A stretch of DNA of 64,000 nucleotides from Paraspadella gotoi. Its lineage: Eukaryota > Chaetognatha. Below the pieces are notes generated by a model, which was not told the origin of the DNA, searched no databases, and saw only the letters and a list, made by a program, of their open reading frames with translations. Each line of letters opens with the position of its first letter. The stretch's first letter is position 1. The stretch spans positions 15,387,918-15,451,917 of the forward strand of contig CM119269.1 of assembly GCA_051294375.1 (NCBI GenBank). Direction: 5' to 3'. Positions 34,501 through 43,067 of the stretch are shown here, in pieces. The position numbers and the translations under genes are program-made.

Positions 34501-36282
34501 GAAAAAAAACCTTCATTGGAAACTCACTGGATCAAATGGAAGCCGATTTGCGATGTCATCGAGATCATCGCTGTCATAGCCACCGTCTTCCCCTTCTTCA
34601 TCTTCGTTATCTTCCTCGCTATCGTTCTTTTTTGAAATCACAAAAATTAATATAATACTATATGTAAAAACAATAATATTATTAGCTCACCGTACGAAAT
34701 TAAATAAGCAATTTAAGCATTCAACCTACCACTCGAAGTAACCTCCTGGGAAATTGTTTCTACATGACAAACCGGGCAATGCATTAACGAAATAAAAAAA
34801 AATGAAAGCAGTAGGTTACCTTTTTTCCTTTTTCTGGAATAGCCTTCAAAATACAAGACATGGTGTTTCATAATCGAAGTAAGTACAATAATTTCGATAG
34901 CCATTCTTACCAGCAAAGCCCTCTCTTCGTCGTCGGGGTCATAAATCATCCTCGGGTAAATGTTTCCGGAAACGGGATCAACTTTTTGGGTGAGTCTTCT
35001 TTTGAGTAAGTCTTCGTCACTAATTGCGAATAAACCGTTTTATTGTTTAAAAACTTCGTATTATTTACCTCTTTTTGTTGCATTTTGTATTTAGAAGAAA
35101 AACTAAAATAGCTTCAGCTTCAGCAACGATTGATTTGATTTTAATGTTTTAAATTGGATATGTTTCGACTCATGTTTTGCGAGTCTTCATCAGTGATAAG
35201 CAATTAAGAATTTTTCACAATCAAATCAATCGTTGCTGAAGCTTATTAAAACTTTTCGTTTTTTATTTAAAAACTATAATCTCGAGCATTTTGAGAAAGC
35301 TTTCCCGAACCTGAGCTTCATATGGACAATAAAATCGGGTTGAAGGGGAAACGTTTTCAACAACTCTAACTGATCTTTCATTGACATTTCTTGTTCGGAG
35401 AGACTTGGAAACTCGTCGAGAATGTAACCTGTGGAAAAGTTGTGATCAAATATAGTGTTTACTTGATTAATTAAGGGCTCAGTTTTTAGCATCATTTGTT
35501 ATCTTTTCCATTATTGATTAGATACCGTAATGAGCGACCTCCGGAGAATACATCTTTTCTTTGATCATTTCAATGAGTAGATCGTCGGAGAGTTCTTCTC
35601 CCGCCCAAACGCGCCGCCGAATTTCGCTCTGAAACTCTTCCTCTTCCTTGGTGAGACGTTCCTTTTTTAGGATTGACCAGGTTGGAAAAATAATAACACC
35701 ATTTACTAAGGGCAAAGTCATAAATACTAATAATAAACGCAATAATAGATTTAAAGTTGAATGTAATAATAACCAAAACAAAATAAAGGAAATAATTGAA
35801 AGGGAGGAACCAACCGTTTTTTCTTTCTTTTCTGTACCACCCCCCTCACCCTCCGCTGCTGTAAATTCTGGAATCTCAGGAGCTTCACCTTCAGCGATAC
35901 TATCATCCACTGGAGGCAAAAATCGCTGGACGCCCGGTAAATATATATAACCATTTCAGTTATCCATAAGAAAGACTGAAGGATGAAAACCTCTTACCTC
36001 GACCAGAGTCTTGGGGTGGATGTAACACATATTCCACTCTTTGGCGAGTCGTTTGGCCAGCATGCTCCGACCACTACCAGGTTTTCCGATAAATACTATG
36101 CAAGTAGGCTTAGAGCGAAGGTAATCGAAGTCCGTAACGTCCTCGCTGTATGGGTCCAAAAAAGGGATAACGTTCGTCGGAGGCGGCACGGAAGGGAACA
36201 ACGGAGCCCCCGTTGGGAGAATGGGGACTTCCTCGCTGGATCGCCTTGATGTCCCATTTTCTGCAGCCGCTGGCTCAGCCAT
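9617..36282 (-). CDS. AK9: Adenylate kinase 9 (multidomain nucleoside-phosphate kinase)
   Basis: Fifty exons, read from high to low: 36282-35998, 35925-35815, 35661-35526, 35428-35311, 35019-34911, 34626-34528, 34461-34323, 34257-34062, 33975-33828, 33748-33617, 33547-33431, 33359-33287, 33217-32979, 32101-32032, 31630-31496, 31414-31373, 31300-31197, 31132-31005, 30874-30757, 30677-30566, 30424-30323, 30153-30002, 25972-25870, 18608-18538, 18451-18302, 18100-17905, 17842-17789, 17720-17653, 17574-17443, 17358-17142, 17017-16829, 16751-16572, 16437-16368, 16258-16120, 14967-14908, 14592-14471, 14401-14125, 14060-13856, 13761-13637, 13297-13221, 13143-13041, 12878-12704, 12624-12526, 12453-12304, 12207-12049, 11924-11764, 11676-11451, 10860-10717, 10623-10531, 9750-9617. 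Total 6,744 nt, 2,247 aa (human AK9 is about 1,900). Four P-loops: GKPGSGRS (66-73, Arg for the catalytic Lys), GPNLSGKT (476-483), GPKGSGKT (1144-1151), GPPKSGKT (1691-1698). Family blocks [19 protein letters not shown] and GPEYDD match AK9. It interconverts nucleoside mono- and diphosphates; AK9 relates to cilia and sperm flagella. Acidic and Lys/Glu-rich linkers join the domains. Introns 11, 24 and 45 use GC donors. Confidence 0.93.
9960..10260. repeat. Dispersed AT-rich repeat (family B, copy 1)
   Basis: In AK9 intron 49. Matches 54100-54250 in reverse complement over at least 130 bases, including the words for 'acaaagtataattc' and 'gaaagcc/ggaaaggcc'. Non-coding. Related words also occur near 39370-39400. 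Confidence 0.6.
11084..11155. repeat. Degenerate telomere-like TTAGGG tract
   Basis: AK9 intron 47 holds TTAGGG at 11098-11103 and imperfect variants (TTTAGGGG, TTTAGGG, GGGTTAAG, GCTTAGG) over about 60 bases. It is preceded by two direct copies of a TTTTCGCCGACCG word near 11037 and 11084. Reads as an old interstitial telomeric repeat, or G-rich low complexity. Confidence 0.5.
15221..15850. repeat. Purine-rich GAAA/GA tract in AK9 intron 34
   Basis: About 600 bases of almost pure purine on the plus strand: GAAA/GGAAA units at 15229-15490, then (GA)n runs at 15558-15621 and further short runs to 15835. On the coding (minus) strand it is polypyrimidine. Open reading frames here are low-complexity artefacts. 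Confidence 0.85.
16471..16571. repeat. Compound (CT)n(CA)n microsatellite forming most of an intron
   Basis: About 80 bases of CT followed by CA repeats. On the AK9 strand intron 32 (16571-16438, 134 nt) begins directly with GTGTGT..., so the repeat contains the splice donor itself. Confidence 0.9.
18537..18538 (-). other. GC donor of AK9 intron 24
   Basis: Exon 24 ends GAACAG and the intron starts GCGAGT. The only nearby GT, two bases on, would give phase 1, while exon 25 (starting 18451) needs phase 0. AK9 introns 11 (donor at 33430) and 45 (donor at 12048) and LIM-gene intron 5 (donor at 40811) are the same class. Confidence 0.65.
19226..25622 (+). CDS. SLC35G/EamA-type drug-metabolite transporter family protein
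   Basis: Exons 19226..19446, 19521..19685, 19741..19838, 22733..23028, 25277..25473, 25526..25622 (357 aa). If the last intron is retained, exon 5 reads on to a TAA at 25493 (332 aa); the spliced form ends in an acidic tail (GENDHETED) that looks genuine. The protein is almost wholly hydrophobic, with about nine or ten membrane helices in two EamA-like halves. The junction [13 protein letters not shown] closely resembles the GVILIVRPPFLFG stretch of SLC35G1, and the end of half two ([19 protein letters not shown]) is typical of EamA carriers. Substrate unknown; such proteins lie in the plasma membrane or the ER/Golgi. The start ATG at 19226 is the first in frame. The whole gene lies in the 7.3-kb intron 23 of AK9 on the opposite strand. 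Introns 3 and 4 are filled with repeats. Confidence 0.85.
20225..22590. repeat. Interspersed repeat family A, long copy (2.4 kb)
   Basis: In SLC35G-like intron 3. Its ends match 32163-32860 in reverse orientation: left end about 20225-20280 ('cggatctgcccacgattatt' then TTAA-rich), right end about 22140-22590. The right part has two tandem units of roughly 140 bases (about 22145-22280 and 22285-22425), each with 'aatcacacactttcctaccc', then an (ACGG)n-like stretch. The middle (20660-21050) is pyrimidine-rich CTCT low complexity and is absent from the short copy. No protein-coding signature. Confidence 0.7.
23319..23973 (+). mobile_element. Miniature LTR retrotransposon (TRIM-like), 655 bp
   Basis: Two direct repeats of exactly 234 bp (23319-23552 and 23740-23973, about 12 differences, so about 95% identical) flank a 187-bp interior. 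Directly after the 5' repeat is TGGTGAGCCCGAC, a plausible primer-binding site resembling those of CsRn1-type Gypsy elements; directly before the 3' repeat is a purine run (GGGAGGGGGGA, 23727-23737) as expected for a polypurine tract. The element is bounded by the duplication AATA (23315-23318, 23974-23977). The interior holds a 45-base tandem repeat (about 23602-23690) and no gag or pol, so it must be mobilised in trans. It sits in intron 4 of the SLC35G-like gene, which is itself inside AK9. Confidence 0.85.
26094..29887 (+). CDS. Signal peptide peptidase-like 2 (SPPL2) intramembrane aspartyl protease
   Basis: Exons 26094..26222, 26295..26412, 26469..26625, 26691..26749, 26840..26902, 26965..27075, 27177..27302, 27984..28158, 28203..28269, 28339..28599, 28667..28755, 28842..28979, 29073..29388, 29521..29568, 29699..29887 (681 aa). 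Layout is that of SPPL2a/b: signal peptide at residues 1-20, a lumenal protease-associated domain, a first helix ([18 protein letters not shown]), a basic loop with [17 protein letters not shown] resembling the AGSRDVKKRY loop of SPPL2b, then the catalytic helices. Catalytic motifs are intact: YD (464-465), GLGD (527-530) and PAL (581-583). It cleaves type II membrane stubs in endosome/lysosome or plasma membrane. The tail is Ser/Glu-rich. The in-frame TAG at 26292 forces the short first intron. Borders of exons 4, 5 and 8 are the least certain; intron 8 is only 44 nt. The gene lies inside AK9 intron 22, antisense, and starts 121 bp from AK9 exon 23. Confidence 0.9.
27462..27613 (+). other. 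Possible orphan or alternative terminal exon in SPPL2 intron 7
   Basis: An open stretch of 50 codons with no in-frame ATG near its start reads through [17 protein letters not shown] to a TAA. An AG acceptor at 27460-27461 would accept phase 1, compatible with SPPL2 exon 7, so it could be an alternative last exon giving a truncated, secreted or anchored ectodomain. It could equally be chance. I do not recognise the peptide. Confidence 0.25.
32163..32860. repeat. Interspersed repeat family A, short copy, inverted
   Basis: In AK9 intron 13 (32102-32978). Reverse-complement relative of 20225-22590: two tandem units of about 150 bases (near 32275-32420 and 32440-32575) and the same terminal words, ending near 32858 with the complement of 'cggatctgccca'. 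Lacks the 1.6-kb middle of the long copy. Confidence 0.7.
35117..35243. repeat. Hairpin element related to 1123-1288
   Basis: About 25 bases (35117-35141) recur as the exact reverse complement near 35219-35243 (the 'gcttcagcaacgattgattt' word). The centre has ATGTTTCGACTCATG and GAGTCTTCATCAGTG, echoing the centre of the 5' hairpin element. Lies in AK9 intron 4. Confidence 0.65.
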
Positions 36283-36870
36283 TTTCTTAGCTTAAAGGCT
36301 CTCGGTAACAGTTCGGCATGTTTTCTGAAATGAATTCAAACAGCGTATGTTCTGTACATTCAACCATCGTTCGAGATTATATTCATTATTGAATGGTAGC
36401 TTTAATTACAGTCAAATGAATTAAAGCCCACGAAAAAGCGCTCGTAATTTTGCGTGACAGCGAATGGAAACTGAAAAAAATCCTAAAACGAAAAAAAAAA
36501 CCGTCCCAAGACAATGAAACATGAAACGACGACCGAAAACATGTTCCGACTTTTGAATTAGAGCCAGAGGAGAGATTGTGTACTTCGTCGTCATGGATAC
36601 AAAGTTAAGACAAAAGACACGTTCTCCATGCAGTCGATTGGTAAATTTGTTATTAATTTTAACTTAATTTAAGTTTTTAGGTTTTTAAATGAGAAAACTT
36701 TCAAGTAATAATGATCCGACATATGGGCAGGGTCCTCTACTGAACGCGCGTTTCCTCTTCGGTATTAAGAGTGAACTAAAAGATAATCGTCCTTCCGAAT
36801 TTCGTTCGGTCAACCGCCTACCGAACGGATTCATCAATGGACTTCATAACTTTCACATTACATTCCAATA
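36283..36870. promoter_or_regulatory. Shared divergent promoter, AK9 / MORN2
   Basis: The start codons of AK9 (minus) and MORN2 (+) are 588 bp apart and point away from each other. The interval holds the X-box at 36587-36600 and a GGTAAC half-site near 36305. A 60-codon upstream frame (36689-36871) precedes MORN2, and its TAA overlaps the MORN2 ATG by one base (TAATG). Confidence 0.6.
36587..36600 (-). promoter_or_regulatory. RFX X-box candidate
   Basis: The minus strand reads GTATCCATGACGAC, which fits the 14-base X-box consensus RTHNYYWTRRNRAC at every position. X-boxes bind RFX factors that drive ciliary genes. It lies 305 bp upstream of the AK9 start and 271 bp upstream of the MORN2 start. 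Confidence 0.55.
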
Positions 36871-37479
<609 letters not shown>

Positions 37480-37869
37480 ACTTGTACTTTGTTTCACACT
37501 GGATAGTGAATATGACTTAAAACCACCAATTAAATCGCCAAAATGGACGAAAAAAAATTATATTTTAAATCAAAATCACGAACACAAAAAGCTAAATCGC
37601 GAAAAACGTTAATAATCATCAAACGTGTAAAATAAGAACATGATTTGATGTTGGTATTGCCGACTAGAAAATGTATATTCTTTTACAGCACTAAAACAAG
37701 GAAATATACAACTTTTAACCATAAAGTGATCAACATAACATAGTCGGAATTTATACGTGTAACGAAAAAAAGCTTCACTTTGTTGAAATAAATGTCATCT
37801 TCAAAAAAATCTAAGTTCCTAAGTTGCGCTACAAATAAATCCGAGTTACTCCATAATTTATTCGAATTA

Positions 37870-40800
37870 TCAGTTTTCAAACATTTTCCGAATGTTTTTG
37901 ACGTCGCCTCGTTGAACGTCTTCCTCAGGCTCTGGCGCCGACTGAGAAGTCGGGCTCGTCGCTTCTTCGCTCTCGCCATCGTCTCCCTGGGCACCGCCCT
38001 TTGGCGTTGCTGCCACTTTTGACCGAAGATTTTGGCCCATTTCGCCTCTTGGCGCTCCAAGCGCGGATTTGATTCCTAAAGCCTGAAAGAGAAAATAAAA
38101 AGTTAGATTTCTGTTTCATGTGCTCATCAGGTCACCCTCATCAGTTGTATTTAGAATAAAATCCATTTTTTAAATGTTAACCATCGGCAATCCTCACGAG
38201 AAATATCGGTTAAGAATTTTCACCTCTGCATCCATTTTGGCCGACTTGCTCGCTTCGGGGCCTCCTCGAATATTGCGATTCGTAGTGCTATGAGTAGGAG
38301 CCGTATCCCTTATACCCTGAAAGTCAATAATCATTTTTGCATTGGTGTTAAAAGCAAAATGAGTATGTAATGACTATTGAATGAGTATTGATGAAACGAA
38401 AGTAATTCGTTGGTAAAGAAAATTTATCAGTGATCGAATTTTTCTCACATTTCTCATATTCTCTGCAGAATCTAAAGCTAAGTAAACAAGAACGGTAATT
38501 CAAATGCGTTGCGCCGCAGTGACTGCCTTATCACGTATATTTCTCATGACATGACGTGACATAACATAACTACATACAATAACTTTCTTAGCCCGTGTAT
38601 TTATGACTTGCACTGCATTAAAATTCCGTCTTTTATTCTATTTTAGTTTTAGGATTTCCTGAAGGCGGCGCTTGCAGTCGCTTAGATTTGAGGTTTTTTG
38701 TCTTAACAAAAGAGCAACCAAAGATAGGGAAATTATATGCATTTTTAAAATCAGTGGGATAGACCGATGGACAGATATACCGACCGAAAAATGACTTATA
38801 GAGTTGCTCTGCAACTAAAAATATCGTAAACAAGATCGGTTCATCCAATGTGTTGCGCCGCAGTAACTTCACTGTATTTCCCATTGATCACATGATAATG
38901 ATGACATGACTAAAAAACTTTTTAACCCGTGTATTTATGACATGCACTGCAAGTGGGACAGACCGATGAACAGTAGGGTGGAGTGATGAAAAGATTGAGT
39001 GATTGACATTATTTTTTTGCTGCCTATGGATATATAATTAATGAATTTTAAATCTTTTTAAAATTTTTTTAGCATAACATTATAGCAAATTCAATTATTT
39101 ATGTAGTAATATCCTTATAAAATCGTCAAATTTCAAAATATTTTTTTTATTTTTAAGAACTGATTTGGATTCGCTGTAAAAAACTAAGAAACTTTTTATA
39201 AAATATGTTATATGATATTTTAATGTTTAGATCTTAAAAAATGACTAAAACGTTTTAACATATATAAGTTTCTACTACAGAGAATAAAAAATTTATGAAT
39301 TTTCACCTTTTTTCTTATTTTAAACATTGAAGATGACTGAATTTTTGATAACATGTTTTATATTTTTGATTCAACTTTTTATGAAGAATCTGAATCTTTA
39401 ATAAAAGTTTTATAAAAATTATTTTTAAAATTTACTATTTTATAAGGATATTACTACAAAATATATATATTTTACTATTCTGTTCCCGAGATAATATGAA
39501 CAAAATATTTTTTGTACTAATTAATCATAATATCTCACATCTAAATATCATTGTTCGATCATTCAAATAAATTTTTTGTTCTCGAATGTTCACTCTTAAT
39601 CGAACAGGCATACCGACAGACCGACCTACCGAAAAGGGCCATAATGCCCATATAGTAGTACTCGCGGCGCAACTAAAAATAGGCACCTTGATGGAAAGAG
39701 AGCTGGCGTCTATCCCGGATGATTTCGATGCGTCCGGCCCTCCGCGGACATTTCTGTTTGAAACTTCCATCTTTTGGCGGTGATCGGTGCATGCTCGGAT
39801 GTGAAGGGAGTCAATCCCTATATTAGAATTTACAGAAATCATGCGCAAAATTAAGTTTTCTATTTCTTCTCTTATAGTTATACTTAATATTAAATTACTT
39901 AATAATAAATTACTTATAGAAACCACAGCTAGCCTATTAATTAAAATTTTGCTGAACTTACCTATATTAGCGGACTTTTGCGCTTGAACGCCACCGCGGA
40001 CAATCGTGTCGCCGGCCGTGAGGGCGTTTTTCGGATCCCGAGTCACCGCCTTCATCGCCAGCGAGTCAGTTCCTATGCCCGAACTCTTGGCGGCGTCGGG
40101 CCCTCCTTAATTATGTACAGAGAATTCCAATGTTAAAACGGTTGTGATGCAAGCAATTAAATAAGAAAGCATGATCTACCAAGAATGTTCCGGTTGATGT
40201 TGTAATCTCTTTTGGGTCCCACCCGCGCCGCCTTCATGTCCATAGAGTCCATATCGATCTTGGCGCTCTTAGCCGCATCTGGACCGCCGCGAATGTTTGC
40301 GTTCGGCGCGGATTGCCGCTAATGAAGATTTACATTACATTTTTTCTTAGTAAAATCCAAAGCGTTAATTCCTTGTAACCCCTTTTATTTGATTCCATTT
40401 TTCCCCACACAAGAAAAATTAATACTTGATAATTGTCAACGACTCCTCTGATTCCCATTGATTGATAATCGATCGTGGCGCTCTTGCTCGCTTCCGGACC
40501 GCCGCGAATGTTGGAGTTTGGATTGCCTAATCGCTGAGCGTGCTTCGTATACTGAGAGATGCCTGATTTTAAAATAAGATCAAAAATTTACTGCAATTTC
40601 AAAGAAATTGTAGACGGAGTGGGACGCTATGAACGCGACGTGTACCGAGAGCGTTTGCGTCGAAAGTCCCACCCTTCGCCATCTGCGGACCCCCAAAGAC
40701 GTTTGCTGTGACGCGTTCCGTTTCGATCTTCGGCCCTGGATTTATAAATTAAATAAATTCTAATTTAAACTGGGCCGCTTCCAGAAGCTTGACGTTAAAA

Positions 40801-43067
40801 TAAAAGCTTGCCTTTAAAATCCAAGGAATCCATTCCGTATCCGGAGCCTTCGATCTTCGGTTGATGCTGTCCACAAAAAATTCTCCGGTCTTTCATATCC
40901 TCTCTGCTGTGAAAGTATGATGTGAGGTTGAGACGGCGATTACACTCGCAGCATATGAAGCATTTTTGGTGGAAGAAAACGCCCTAGAAGTCATTCGCAA
41001 TAGATTTTTAAAAAAAGACTTTTGATAAACCCAAACTACTTAGAAAACTAAAATTATTGCATTTGCTATGAACGCACCTTGAGGGGCCCGTGGGTGGCGT
41101 CGTTGGGATAAATCTTTTCGTGGCATCTGAAGCACTGGGTTTCGATGTCGGTGAAATCCTTGGAGGGTGGAGGCGGGCCCCAGAGCCTCACCTCGGCCGA
41201 CGAGGACCTCGAAGCGTCGGACAATTTGTCGTCCTCGTCGTGACCATTGATGGAGGGGGAATGAAGACTGGCCATCTCGTCGACGATCTAACGCGGATTA
41301 TGATTTTAAAGTAGGTTTTAAAACTAGGTGCGCGAGATATCATCAGTCAAACAGCTGTGATTTTTCGTGAACACTTGAACACCTATACAATACTTCTAAA
41401 ATAGGAATATTTCCATTAAAATGATTCGTGACTTTTTTAAAAAAATTATTTCAAAATACATCCAAAACACGAACAAGGAGGCGAAAAATTCTGTTGCTTG
41501 AAAAAATAATGATGAAAATAAACAAATACCAAAAAATGTCAGGGACGCGAATTAATCGTCTATAATCGGCTTTCAAAAATAAGGGGGGGCGGATGACGAA
41601 GACGAAATCGATATAAACCGGAGGAAAAACAGCGCCCAACCTCGAAAAGGAGCGCCTGCGAAAACATCTCACTCTCGCTTATATGCTTGTTTACCCTTCT
41701 TTTCGTTTGTTTACATTTGGGCCGAGTCGCGATGGACTCACCTCGACAGTCTTTGCGTCGTCGTTGTTGTTAGTCTCTTTAATCCAAGAAGAGTCGTTGG
41801 AGGGCGACTTCAAGAGGCGGGCGATTCGGTTAGTCGTTGGCGTGGTCCTCGACGAATCTTCCGGGGGAGAGGGGAGTAGACGATCGTCTATCTCTTGGCT
41901 TTCGATTCTCATTTTATGGAGCATGACCTGGGTCCTCTCCACGCCGTTCCTGGTCGATGAATTTAAGAGAGGACTATATTTAACTAGTATTAAAAAGATA
42001 TTCGTATGTCCAAAATAATAGGCCGAAATTTTCTATAAGCAATTCGGGTTTTAATGACGTAAAAAGAATTTAATAGATGCGTTATGATCCAGGGGTTTCA
42101 AATTCTGCCAGTCCAAACGAAATGGTCTCATCTGCTTCGTAAACAACCCTAAAATTAAAAACAGTCAGTCGCCGAATGTTTTATCCAAAATTTGTATTTG
42201 TAAATCTTATTTCGGGCATCCCCTTAATTCGGCCATGTTCAATAAGCCGAAATTAATCCACTTTCTTGGCATCAGTTAATTTTCAAAGAAATAGTCCCTG
42301 AAAAATAAATTCACTCCTCATCTTCGCGTTCTATAAGACCGAAATTTCTCGTGATAGCCAACACGAGGGGATGTGATGACAGACGGAGTCAACCGTTTTT
42401 TTTTTCTAATAGCTTTCCATGCTGGGTTATTCTCAAGGAAAAAGATATTTAAAAAACTAGTTAAAATGTCCTTCCGAGTGCAAGAGTTTTTGGCAACCGC
42501 CTCATCATTCATTCTACGAAAAACAAATATTTGCCTTTTGTTGGCAATAATCGAAACACCGTTTCACTTTCATGACAATTTTCACGGATAAGAGAATATA
42601 CTTATGGCAATGAAAAGTCATCCACGACGACCACGACTCGTCTATTAACGATCGAGCTGTGACAAAAATAATAAGCGAGTGACCGAATACTTAAATCTCC
42701 GGTTCGCCCTAATTATTGAACTATCCTTGGAATTTTCCCTATATTATAGATACCTCCGACGAAGGGTGACAGTACCTTTGATTTTGTTCTGCTTCGGCGA
42801 CAGAGCTGTCAATTTCTAGGTCGAGGTCCGGAAATTCCGCCACCTGATCCACTTCCGGTCGCGAATCGTCGACGAACTCGTCCATGACGTCATCCACCGG
42901 ACTCATCGGAGAAGTCGGCGACTGAAAGGTACGGAGAGGCAAAAGATTAACCAATTATTTTGATTTCGTTGTTTTATGACTATTAGAAAGAAGAGACTTA
43001 CTTCGCTGAGGGCAGTCGATGTGGGAAACTCATCGCCGGTTATGTGCGCCTCCGTTTCCGTCGACAT
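37870..43067 (-). CDS. LIM-domain protein with seven tandem GGP repeats
   Basis: Twelve exons: 43067-43002, 42921-42776, 41949-41742, 41287-41078, 40983-40812, 40735-40646, 40562-40426, 40318-40180, 40105-39962, 39817-39687, 38316-38224, 38082-37870 (582 aa, frame continuous). Residues 1-190 are acidic, Ser/Pro-rich and look disordered. One LIM zinc domain follows: Cys192, Cys195, His215, Cys218, Cys221, Cys224, Cys247, His250. After it come seven degenerate repeats about 30-45 residues apart, consensus N-[IV]-R-G-G-P-[DE]-A-[AS]-K-S-[AS]-x-I-[DG], in exons 6 to 12. The C-terminus is acidic (EPEEDVQRGDV). LIM domains bind proteins, often on actin; the repeats could be actin-filament or scaffold motifs, but I do not recognise the family and assign no function. 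Intron 5 has a GC donor (TTTAAAG|GCAAGC). The intron between exons 10 and 11 is filled with repeats. Confidence 0.8.
38505..38960. repeat. Interspersed repeat family C, tandem pair
   Basis: Two units of roughly 340 bases, each beginning near 'gttgcgccgcagt' (about 38509 and 38853) and each with 'aacccgtgtatttatgac' and 'tgcactgc'. A partial inverted copy is in intron 2 of the LRAT gene (about 50190-50420). A further scrap with GCGGCGCAAC lies at 39663-39675. In the LIM-gene intron between exons 10 and 11. Confidence 0.6.
39103..39457. repeat. AT-rich inverted repeat, 21-bp perfect arms
   Basis: Bases 39103-39123 and 39437-39457 are exact reverse complements, 313 bases apart, in very AT-rich intronic DNA of the LIM gene. 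Could be the termini of a small transposon or a chance AT palindrome. Confidence 0.5.
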
